Shown piece by piece: positions 1-5,118 of a stretch of 7,672 bases of DNA (position 1 is its first letter; every line of letters starts with the position of its first letter). A program made the translations under genes and the position numbers. The notes beneath the pieces are model-generated. The model was not told the origin of the DNA, made no database searches, and saw only the letters and a program-made list of their open reading frames with translations. The DNA comes from CAYQQU01 sp964419545 (GTDB lineage: Bacteria > Bacteroidota > Bacteroidia > Chitinophagales > Saprospiraceae), in contig CAYQQU010000132.1 of assembly GCA_964419545.1 (NCBI GenBank), positions 1-7,672 of the forward strand, given 5' to 3'.

Positions 1-504
1 ATATGGAATCAATCCCGTAAGTTAGGCATTTGTATGCTTAACTTAACGGGATTGACCATCGCTTTCGCCGTAGCCGGTGAGTTTTCCGGCCGGGAGATCA
101 TCCCCTATATCCTGGCCCAGGCGCTGGGCGCCTGCCTGGCGAGCGGGATGCTGCGTTTGCTGTTCCCCGAGGTGGCAACATTAGGTGAGACCCTGCCTTC
201 CGGGAGCGTCCTACAGTCATTTTTTCTGGAAATCATTTTGTCGTTTTTCCTGATGTTCGTGATCCTCAACGTGGCGAAAGGCTCCAAAGAAGTAGGCATT
301 ATGGCCGGGCTGGCTATCGGCCTGACGGTTTTACTGGAAGCCTTATTTGCCGGGCCCGTTTCCGGGGCTTCCATGAACCCGGCGCGGTCGCTGGGTCCGG
401 CTCTGATCAATTTCAATTTTTCCCACTTTTGGATTTATCTGTCGGCGCCGCCGATCGGGATGGTTGTCGGAGTGGTAGCCTGGAGGGGGGTGAGGGAAAA
501 TTAG
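1..504 (+). CDS. MIP-family channel (aquaporin-like), 3' part only
   Basis: This is the C-terminal part of a major intrinsic protein channel, an inner-membrane pore for water or small neutral solutes. Counting from the ATG at 34, homology is clear from TIAFAVAGEF (residues 8-17) onward. The second half-helix motif is intact, GASMNPARSLGPAL at about 111-124, with the selectivity-filter Arg after NPA. Hydrophobic segments lie at about 23-43, 60-80, 86-106 and 131-150. NPARS rather than NPARD favours an aquaporin/NIP-like channel over a glycerol facilitator. Full-length members are about 220-250 residues, so the N-terminal half is absent. The frame is open to base 1, but the upstream residues do not resemble an aquaporin, and the expected first NPA box is replaced by LNLTGL inside a palindrome (3-59). 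The gene is therefore cut by the window or contig edge, rearranged, or misassembled. The ATG at 34 is probably not a genuine start. Confidence 0.82.
   Translation: MWNQSRKLGICMLNLTGLTIAFAVAGEFSGREIIPYILAQALGACLASGMLRLLFPEVATLGETLPSGSVLQSFFLEIILSFFLMFVILNVAKGSKEVGIMAGLAIGLTVLLEALFAGPVSGASMNPARSLGPALINFNFSHFWIYLSAPPIGMVVGVVAWRGVREN
3..59. repeat. Imperfect fold-back palindrome at the window edge
   Basis: Bases 3-29 are nearly the reverse complement of 34-59, separated by the 4-nt loop TTGT. The arms share the blocks ATGG, TCAATCCCGT, AAGTTA and GCAT. They differ only by a 2-nt insertion, a 1-nt deletion and one G/A change, which would be a G-T pair in a hairpin. The palindrome covers the point where aquaporin homology stops. 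The indel-type differences look like a long-read or amplification fold-back at a contig end. A genuine inverted repeat from a rearrangement is also possible. Confidence 0.8.
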
Positions 505-541
505 CCCGGATTATTTTACTTGTAAGTCCGTAATGAAAAAA

Positions 542-567
542 ATGGCCGGTTCATCGGAACCGGCCAT
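542..567 (-). terminator. Rho-independent terminator of the CBS-gene unit
   Basis: An 11-bp perfect stem (ATGGCCGGTTC at 542-552 with GAACCGGCCAT at 557-567) closes a 4-nt loop. On the plus strand it is preceded by seven A residues (536-542), so on the minus strand the hairpin is followed by a T tract. This suits termination of the transcript coming leftward from the CBS genes. It may also stop the rightward channel-gene transcript, since a weaker T-containing stretch (568-580) follows on that side. Confidence 0.8.
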
Positions 568-606
568 CGAAATTTCTATTAGAGAGTTGTAGTTGGTAGA
601 TAGATA

Positions 607-643
607 GTAAACAGCGAGGGAATCCAGTACCCCCGCTGTTTAC
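607..643 (-). terminator. Second hairpin just after the last CBS gene
   Basis: GTAAACAGCG (607-616) pairs perfectly with CGCTGTTTAC (634-643). After one mismatch, GGG (618-620) pairs with CCC (630-632), leaving a 9-nt loop. It lies 6 nt past the stop codon of the minus-strand CBS gene. There is no T tract next to it on the minus strand, so it may be a 3'-end stabilising or processing structure ahead of the stronger terminator at 542-567. Confidence 0.55.
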
Positions 644-648
644 CCATT

Positions 649-1092
649 TCAATCTACATAAGAAGGTTCGCTGAAGGCGTAATTGAGTAGGTCGTGGGTC
701 GTGATGATACCGACCAAATGTTCGTCATCGTCCACCACCGGGAGGGCGTGGAAGTAGTTTTCCCGGAAAAATCCCGCGGCCAGTTCGATGGTATCATCAG
801 GCTGCAGGGTAGCTACCTGGCGGGTCATTACTTCTTTGACCAGCAGGGAGCGCAGGATCGCGTCGTTGTACTCCTCGCTTTTGTGCGTTTTAAACAAGGT
901 GAAGCCGTGCAGCAGGCGGAGGTAATCCTTATGGCTGATGATGCCGACCACTTTGCCGCCTTCGTCTACTACCGGGAGGTGGTGCAGGTGGTTTTTGCGG
1001 AAAATGTCCTGCACGGTATCCATCGTTTCATTGGGCGTGATGGTAATAACCTCGGTGGTCATTATCTTTCCTACTGGCGTTGTTTTATCCAT
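649..1092 (-). CDS. Tandem-CBS (Bateman) domain protein, distal paralog
   Basis: A 147-residue cytoplasmic protein made almost entirely of two CBS domains. Such pairs form a Bateman module, which in characterised families binds adenine nucleotides or S-adenosyl ligands and controls a partner. CBS1 spans about 6-62 and contains HHLPVV (37-42) and GIISHKD (50-56). CBS2 spans about 84-140, opens with VKEVMT and contains FHALPVV (114-120) and GIITTHD (128-134). The Ser/Thr and Asp of the G-I-I-(S/T)-x-x-D motif, which usually contact ribose in ligand-binding CBS domains, are present in both. There is no catalytic or transport domain, so it presumably acts on another protein. It lies 24 nt downstream of a clear paralog (1587-1117), to which it aligns end to end. 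The ATG at 1092 places the first CBS motif at the usual distance, and no strong Shine-Dalgarno sequence is visible. The ligand is unknown. Confidence 0.9.
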   Translation of the reverse strand: MDKTTPVGKIMTTEVITITPNETMDTVQDIFRKNHLHHLPVVDEGGKVVGIISHKDYLRLLHGFTLFKTHKSEEYNDAILRSLLVKEVMTRQVATLQPDDTIELAAGFFRENYFHALPVVDDDEHLVGIITTHDLLNYAFSEPSYVD

Positions 1093-1116
1093 GGCGGTCG
1101 CTTTTGCGTTTGGAAA

Positions 1117-1587
1117 TCATTGTAAGCCCTCTTCCGGCTGTTCTTCCGCTTCTTTGACGAAACGGGAGTTGAAGCCGAAGCGCAACAGGTCGTGGGAGGT
1201 GATCAATCCCATCAGCTGGTCGTCTTCGACGATGGGCAGCGCGTGAAACTTATTGGCCAGGAAGATATCCGCGGCCAGTCCGATGGTGTCATCGGGGTCA
1301 AGCGTCATCGGGAAGGCGGTCATAATATCTTTGGCCCGCAGGCGCTGGTATTCCTTTTGGGAGTAGGTGGGGCCGGTGGTATTAAGCGAAAGGACGTAAG
1401 CCACCTTCAGGAAGTCTTCCTTGCTGATGATGCCGATCAGCTTTTCGCCTCTTTCCACTACGGGCAGGTGGTGAAAGTCGTGAGATTCAAAAATCTGCTG
1501 GATGCCTTGCACGCTCTCGTCGGGCGCTACTTTCACCAGTTCGGTGGTCGGGGTCATGATATCCCGGATTGGTCCGTCAGCGTTCAT
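1117..1587 (-). CDS. Tandem-CBS (Bateman) domain protein, proximal paralog
   Basis: A 156-residue two-CBS-domain protein, paralogous to the next gene downstream. CBS1 covers about 6-64, with RDIMT (8-12), HHLPVV (39-44) and GIISKED (52-58). CBS2 covers about 85-139, with KDIMT (86-90), FHALPIV (114-120) and GLITSHD (127-133). Both domains keep the Ser/Thr and Asp expected for nucleotide ribose contacts. The C-terminus carries a short acidic/Gln tail (EAEEQPEEG) that the paralog lacks. The pair most likely arose by tandem duplication and could form a heterodimeric Bateman disc, which is inference. It starts 41 nt after the lipoprotein gene and is probably cotranscribed with it. The protein is predicted soluble and regulatory. 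Ligand and target cannot be read from the sequence. Confidence 0.9.
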   Translation of the reverse strand: MNADGPIRDIMTPTTELVKVAPDESVQGIQQIFESHDFHHLPVVERGEKLIGIISKEDFLKVAYVLSLNTTGPTYSQKEYQRLRAKDIMTAFPMTLDPDDTIGLAADIFLANKFHALPIVEDDQLMGLITSHDLLRFGFNSRFVKEAEEQPEEGLQ

Positions 1588-1628
1588 CTTTTTTCGTTTT
1601 TCGATTTAACAATGTGATCTTTTCCCAC

Positions 1629-2381
1629 TCACCGCCCGGCGAAGAAAGTTTGCTCCGTCGGGTCGTCGCCAAAGAGGCGGATCACGTTCATCAGGGCCGG
1701 TTCGAGGGCGATGCTGGCCCGGGCGATCTGTTCGCGATCGGCGCACTCCATTACTTTGGAAAGATGAGCGAGGCGTCTGGTGACCTCAGCCTGCCGCTGT
1801 CGCAACAGTTGTACTTGTTCGTCGTCAAATTCGTAAAGTTCGGCGTCGAAGGGCTGGATCAGCACCCGTCGCCATTGTTTTTCAGTATGTTGGCCCAATG
1901 CCGTAAACTCCTCCCATTCCAGGAGACAGAGCATTTCGTCATTGGCGGTCTCGGCGAGCATATCCGCGGCCGATTGAAAATCGTAGAGGTAGTCGAGGTA
2001 GTAGTCGATGTTGTACTTGCGGCGCAGTGCGATCAGTTCGTACTTGACGTGTTCCAGCTGATTGATCGCCGTCAGCGGCCGGTTGCCGTCGATGGCGTAG
2101 TAGGCGTCATCCAGCCAGCCGTCGATGCGCCGGAAGCGTTCCGCCCATTCCGTATCGGAATGAATGGCGCCCTGGTGCTGGTTTTGCAGCCGCCGCCATT
2201 GGAAGTTGAGGTTGAAAACCGCCTTTTTGGCCTGTACCAGGTTGCCTTCGTAGACGTAGAGCATCACCGGCAGGAACGCCTGGTCAAAATGCACCATACC
2301 CTTCCGGTAATCGATATCCTGGCAGCTGAAAACACTCGGCGTCAGCAGCAGGATCAGTAGCGAACGCATTGGAATTTTCAT
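1629..2381 (-). CDS. Putative lipoprotein, helical, unknown function
   Basis: A 250-residue protein whose family I do not recognise. The N-terminus (MKIPMRSLLILLL) is followed by SVFSC, with Cys20 as a plausible lipidation site. Phe at -2 is atypical, so the lipobox is acceptable rather than ideal. The mature part looks mostly alpha-helical and rich in aromatic and charged residues. Two halves resemble each other: QWRRLQNQ (61-68) against QWRRVLIQ (169-176), each followed by a helix pair ending in A-x(2-3)-QLE (105-110) or A-x-LEP (223-228). This suggests a duplicated helical bundle, loosely like cytochrome b562 or c' folds, but there is no CXXCH haem motif. It sits between a beta-barrel protein and the CBS genes, with gaps of 53 and 41 nt, so it is probably an envelope component of that unit. 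The downstream Met5 could be an alternative start. The long plus-strand reading frame opposite is an antisense artefact. Confidence 0.75.
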   Translation of the reverse strand: MKIPMRSLLILLLTPSVFSCQDIDYRKGMVHFDQAFLPVMLYVYEGNLVQAKKAVFNLNFQWRRLQNQHQGAIHSDTEWAERFRRIDGWLDDAYYAIDGNRPLTAINQLEHVKYELIALRRKYNIDYYLDYLYDFQSAADMLAETANDEMLCLLEWEEFTALGQHTEKQWRRVLIQPFDAELYEFDDEQVQLLRQRQAEVTRRLAHLSKVMECADREQIARASIALEPALMNVIRLFGDDPTEQTFFAGR

Positions 2382-2434
2382 GGTGCATTTTTTTAGTTAG
2401 CTAATTGATTCTCTCACAATTGATTGGGATAAAG

Positions 2435-3079
2435 TTAGCGGCCCTGCGGCCCCGGCCGGGTGATATTAGTCAACCGGGCGTATTGATTTTTATCAGAATC
2501 GTTCCACCTCCGCGGCCCGATGCGCAGGGTCAGCCCGTTGACCAGGCTGTTGAAATCCCGGTTTCGCAGGCCCACCAGATCGTCGACGCCGACGCAAAAG
2601 CGATAGCCGCTGAAAATGGTCAGGCTGATCTGAGGCGTGAGCACGAACTCCATCCCGAACTCGGGCATGGCGATCCAGAGCGGATCACGCGGATCGTAGC
2701 GGTCGGGCGCCTCGTCATCCCAGCTGACGCGCGCCTGCCCGTACGCGGCCCGCATGCCGCCGAACAGGCGCACCTGCGAACTGATCATATGGGTGGCCTG
2801 CCCCCAGAGCCCGCCGTAGAGCAATTCGATGTCGTACGCATCGTGGCCCAGTTCGAACTGATAAAGGTTCTGGGTGCGCATCCCGAAAAAGCCGATCGTG
2901 TAATGCCGGAAATCGATCCCGCCGCTGACGCCCAGCGAAAGGCTGACGTCGCCGCGCAATTCTCCCATCTCTACCGCCGGCGCCAAGAACTGGCCCCGTA
3001 CGATCGCTTCTTCCAGCGACTGACCGATCAGCGCTACTGCCGGAAGCATTAAGACCAAAATAACCAGCCACTTTTTCAT
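2435..3079 (-). CDS. Secreted/outer-membrane beta-barrel-like protein
   Basis: A 214-residue protein with a classical signal peptide: MKKW, then a hydrophobic core to about residue 18, with cleavage probably near ALIGQ (16-20). The rest alternates short amphipathic strands with Gly and aromatic residues, for example RHYTIGFFGMRTQNLYQFELG (59-79), ELLYGGLWGQ (85-94) and VRLFGGMRAAYGQARVSW (103-120). It ends in a GYRF...D.NSLVNGLTLRIG pattern (158-188) seen in small Bacteroidota outer-membrane barrels. The likely role is an 8- to 10-stranded barrel or porin-like protein, but the substrate is unknown. The last strand is followed by a polar tail of about 25 residues, so the protein does not end in the usual terminal aromatic. 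It is the first gene of the likely four-gene unit running to 649. It is separated from the upstream SDR gene by a terminator and paired dyads. Confidence 0.72.
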   Translation of the reverse strand: MKKWLVILVLMLPAVALIGQSLEEAIVRGQFLAPAVEMGELRGDVSLSLGVSGGIDFRHYTIGFFGMRTQNLYQFELGHDAYDIELLYGGLWGQATHMISSQVRLFGGMRAAYGQARVSWDDEAPDRYDPRDPLWIAMPEFGMEFVLTPQISLTIFSGYRFCVGVDDLVGLRNRDFNSLVNGLTLRIGPRRWNDSDKNQYARLTNITRPGPQGR

Positions 3080-3157
3080 GGGTTTTCCCGTTTTTGTTCT
3101 AACTCCAAGTTAACCGCCTGCGCCGCGGCGAGCCATGATAAAAAACAAAGCGGGAAG

Positions 3158-3179
3158 TGACAAAAGTCATTGACGGTCA
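3158..3179. promoter_or_regulatory. Paired TGAC/GTCA dyads, candidate operator
   Basis: Two adjacent palindromes, TGAC-aaaa-GTCA (3158-3169) and TGAC-g-GTCA (3171-3179), lie 79-100 nt upstream of the beta-barrel gene start. Four alternating half-sites of the same tetramer in 22 bp are unusual and suit a dimeric regulator. No regulator is identified, and no good TAnnTTTG element was found between this site and the gene, so function is inferred from the pattern only. Confidence 0.35.
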
Positions 3180-3198
3180 GCCCTTCTTAAAATGAGAA

Positions 3199-3227
3199 AA
3201 GCCGTCGCAAGGGGTGCGAACGGCCTT
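3199..3227 (-). terminator. Terminator of the SDR gene
   Basis: On the plus strand, GCCGTCGCA (3201-3209) pairs with TGCGAACGGC (3215-3224), with one bulged base and a 5-nt loop. Read on the minus strand, the stem is followed by TTTTCTCATTTT. It lies about 35 nt past the stop codon of the SDR gene (3262) and separates it from the beta-barrel unit. Confidence 0.68.
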
Positions 3228-3261
3228 CATCATTCTCCAAAAACCAAATGTATTTACATAG

Positions 3262-3993
3262 TCAACCCAAATTGACGTCATTATAGATCACCGGCATCTG
3301 CCCTTTCCACCGAGACCATAAGTCATCATTGGTAATCAGGTCGGCCATGAAGTGCGCCACGTTGATGCGGCTGGTTTGCCCCGGGTTGAAGATGGGGCTG
3401 CGAGTAGGAGAAGGATGTATGGCGTATTCGGTTACCTCTTGCTCATTGGTCAGCGTATCCGGTCGCACAACCGCCCATTCGATGACCGGGTTGTTTTGCC
3501 CGATCTGTGTCCGTAAATAATCGGCCGCCTGCTCATTATCCGCCTGGGGCGGCAGCAGCCGGCGCAGCAGTCCGATGACCATGCCCTGGGCGAACGACAC
3601 CTTTTCCTGCAGGTCGCGATTGCGGTTGCCCACGGTATTCATCAGGACGTATTTGACGGGGCGTCCGGGTGGGTTGGCTTTCACGGCTTCGCACAACCGA
3701 CGCGTCGCGTCGGTGACGAGCCGGCGGGGTGGGCCGAATATGCCCTTCCAGGTCAGATTGTGCCCGAGACAGGAAGCGACGGCATGGCAGCCGTCGACGT
3801 GTTGAGCCATTTCTTTCTCAGACAAGTCCAAAATGCTGGCTTGGATGACCAATAATTGGTCGTGGTTTTTTACGGCTGCCGGCAATTTTTCGGGTGACCG
3901 GACGATAGCCTTCACCTGATGGCCGCGCTGGAGCAGTTGCGCGACCAATAGTTTTCCGGTAGCTCCCGTGGCGCCTGCTACTAGGATAGTCAT
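3262..3993 (-). CDS. NAD(P)-binding SDR/NmrA-like oxidoreductase
   Basis: A 243-residue Rossmann-fold protein of the atypical short-chain dehydrogenase (NAD(P)H-binding, NmrA/biliverdin-reductase-like) group. The dinucleotide-binding loop GATGATG is at 7-13, after the first strand MTILVA. Arg32 in VRSPEKL suggests NADPH preference. Other family features are the VVRPDTL segment (175-181) and a C-terminal SRINVAHFMADLI (208-220), like the RIxRxDVAxF pattern that closes the domain. The usual SSxG strand-5 segment reads MNTVGN (118-123), and there is no classical YxxxK pair, so it could be a reductase or a redox sensor. Length is normal for the family. There is no signal peptide, so it is cytosolic. 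The start ATG is 24 nt from the stop of the truncated GyrI-like gene upstream and may use that gene's promoter. The substrate cannot be deduced. Confidence 0.88.
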   Translation of the reverse strand: MTILVAGATGATGKLLVAQLLQRGHQVKAIVRSPEKLPAAVKNHDQLLVIQASILDLSEKEMAQHVDGCHAVASCLGHNLTWKGIFGPPRRLVTDATRRLCEAVKANPPGRPVKYVLMNTVGNRNRDLQEKVSFAQGMVIGLLRRLLPPQADNEQAADYLRTQIGQNNPVIEWAVVRPDTLTNEQEVTEYAIHPSPTRSPIFNPGQTSRINVAHFMADLITNDDLWSRWKGQMPVIYNDVNLG

Positions 3994-4016
3994 AAGTTTA
4001 ATTTTTTGGACATCAG

Positions 4017-4178
4017 CTAAAAGGCTTCTACGGCTTCCTGATATGCTGTTGCCGTATTGGGATCACCTTTCCCGTCGATTTGCACAAAGTTCGCGGCCGG
4101 GACGTCAACCACGGGCACCTGTTTGGCCGAGGCATTGTACGGGTGCTTCAGTTCTTTTTTGAAATCAATTTTTTGCAT
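4017..4178 (-). pseudogene. Truncated GyrI-like domain protein (N-terminal remnant)
   Basis: A 53-codon minus-strand frame starts with ATG at 4178 and ends in TAG at 4017. It begins MQKIDFKKELKH and continues with YNASAKQV, VDVPAANFVQIDGKGDPNT and YQEAVEAF. This matches, from memory, the N-terminus of Bacteroidota GyrI-like small-molecule-binding proteins (about 200-215 residues). Their conserved opening is KIDFKKELKxLY, then VDVPxxxFLxIDGxGDPN and YxEAVEALY. The remnant stops just after EAVEA, where intact members continue into the rest of the domain, so about three quarters of the protein is missing. The remaining codons show no internal stop, which suggests recent loss or a 3' deletion that brought the SDR gene close (24 nt). 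A functional micro-protein is unlikely. Confidence 0.8.
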
Positions 4179-4196
4179 GGGTTTCGGCCTTTGTTA

Positions 4197-4204
4197 CAAA
4201 GCTA
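4197..4204 (-). promoter_or_regulatory. Candidate Bacteroidota -7 element, GyrI remnant/SDR
   Basis: Read on the minus strand this is TAGCTTTG, an exact match to the Bacteroidota consensus TAnnTTTG, 19 nt before the ATG at 4178. No good TTTG -33 element is at the usual spacing. If active, it would transcribe the GyrI remnant and the SDR gene behind it. Confidence 0.45.
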
Positions 4205-4275
4205 TTCTCCAAAAGGTATTGGCGCCATGACAGGCGTCACTATCGGAATTATCCTGATCATTCATTACAAAGGCC

Positions 4276-4283
4276 TATTTTTG
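4276..4283 (+). promoter_or_regulatory. Candidate -7 element of pdeM
   Basis: TATTTTTG matches TAnnTTTG exactly, but it ends only 7 nt before the pdeM ATG at 4291. Initiation there would give a very short or leaderless mRNA, and no clear -33 element accompanies it. Either the promoter is atypical, the match is chance, or translation starts elsewhere. Confidence 0.3.
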
Positions 4284-4290
4284 GCGAACC

Positions 4291-4947
4291 ATGGAATCAT
4301 CCACCTTTCAGCTCGCCGGGCAGACCCTCCGGCTGCATCCTTTCCGCGCCGCCTACTGGGTGGAGGCCGGGACCCTGCTTTTGGCCGATCTGCACCTGGG
4401 CAAGGCTGCTCATTTCCGGCGCAACGGCCTGGCGGTGCCCAATGGTGTGAGCGAAGGCAATTGGGACCGCCTGCTCAGCCTGCTGGTCGATTTCCGGCCG
4501 GCGCGGGTGCTCTTCCTGGGCGATCTGTTTCACAGCGAGTACAACGCGGAGTGGGAATCGCTGGCCGATCTGATTCGGCAATTTGATTCGGTAGCCTTTG
4601 AACTGTCGCCGGGCAACCACGATATCCTTGCGGAGGAAGTTTACACGCGCGCCGGGCTGATCGTCCGTCCCGAAGAATACCGGGAAGGTCCGTTTTTATT
4701 TTCCCATCACCCGTTGCCGGTTGTGCCTGAGGACGCGTACAACCTGGCCGGCCACGTCCATCCCGGCGTATTCTTGCGTGGGCGCGGGCGTCAGCGGCTG
4801 CGACTGCCCTGTTTTTATTTCGGTAAACGGCAGGGACTGTTGCCGGCATTCGGGGCGTTCACGGGCCTGGGGCCGGTAGCGGTGCGCAATGGAGACCGCG
4901 TCTTCGTGATCGCCGACGATCGGGTGATCGGAGTAGGACAAGAGTAA
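4291..4947 (+). CDS. pdeM: Ligase-associated DNA damage response endonuclease PdeM
   Basis: A 218-residue calcineurin-like metallophosphoesterase of the PdeM type. In many Bacteroidota and Proteobacteria these proteins are encoded with an ATP-dependent DNA ligase, an Lhr-like helicase and an MBL-fold exonuclease as a predicted repair module. All metal-site blocks are present in order: DLHLGK (33-38), GDLFHS (77-82), GNHD (108-111), SHHP (138-141) and GHVHPG (154-159). The early RLHPFRAAYW (14-23) and the late LPCFYF segment also fit PdeM rather than a general phosphodiesterase. Length is typical, there is no signal peptide, and no catalytic residue is missing. It stands alone here. Its neighbours are two gene remnants and an NTF2-like gene, with no ligase, helicase or exonuclease in the window, so the partners are either elsewhere or lost. 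The first ATG after the stop-rich upstream region was taken as the start. Confidence 0.88.
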   Translation: MESSTFQLAGQTLRLHPFRAAYWVEAGTLLLADLHLGKAAHFRRNGLAVPNGVSEGNWDRLLSLLVDFRPARVLFLGDLFHSEYNAEWESLADLIRQFDSVAFELSPGNHDILAEEVYTRAGLIVRPEEYREGPFLFSHHPLPVVPEDAYNLAGHVHPGVFLRGRGRQRLRLPCFYFGKRQGLLPAFGAFTGLGPVAVRNGDRVFVIADDRVIGVGQE

Positions 4948-4992
4948 CCGGGAGCGGTTCAAATCGGGACAAACCCTTGATGATTGAACTTC

Positions 4993-5109
4993 TTAATAGT
5001 GGGTTACCGATGAGATCCCAACGTGTTTTTTGAATACCTCGCGCAATGCCTTGTTATCGGTATATCCGACTTCAAACGTCCCTTCGTTGACGGTCTGAGT
5101 CTGAAAAAT
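4993..5109 (-). pseudogene. AraC-family regulator, C-terminal remnant
   Basis: The last 38 codons of a minus-strand frame ending in TAA at 4993 read QTVNEGTFEVGYTDNKALR, then EVFKKHVGISSVTHY. This is the second helix-turn-helix of AraC/XylS regulators, whose usual form is (S/T)VNEVAYEVGYxDxKAFRxVFKKxxGxSPxEYR. Upstream of about 5109 the same frame runs antisense through the NTF2-like gene and has no AraC character, so the first helix-turn-helix and the whole sensing domain are gone. The usual SPxEYR is degraded to SSVTHY. It lies antisense in the gap between pdeM and the NTF2-like gene, so the latter's promoter may lie within it. Confidence 0.75.
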
Positions 5110-5118
5110 GCCTGAACC

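Noticed and set aside
694..1617. Plus-strand open frames opposite the two CBS genes
   Set aside because: The minus-strand translations contain four textbook CBS motifs. The plus-strand frames are shadows.
1569..2360. Long plus-strand open frame (263 codons) opposite the lipoprotein gene
   Set aside because: It has no recognisable domain and an irregular composition. The opposite strand has a signal sequence, a lipobox-like Cys and helical periodicity, so this is an antisense shadow.
2395..2425. Short palindromes such as TTAGCTAA and CAATTG between the barrel and lipoprotein genes
   Set aside because: They are only 6-8 bp, AT-rich and without a T tract or repeat partner. This is not enough for a terminator or operator.
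2405..3052. Plus-strand open frame (215 codons) opposite the beta-barrel gene
   Set aside because: It is rich in Pro, Ala, Asp and Arg with no domain pattern, while the minus strand has a clean signal peptide and barrel-like strands.
3245..3252. TACATTTG on the minus strand as a promoter for the barrel operon
   Set aside because: It matches TAnnTTTG but lies upstream of the SDR terminator, has no -33 partner at the usual spacing, and would leave a leader of about 165 nt. Chance is more likely.
4080..4586. Plus-strand frame crossing the GyrI remnant and pdeM
   Set aside because: It reads out of frame through pdeM, whose own frame has all metallophosphoesterase motifs.
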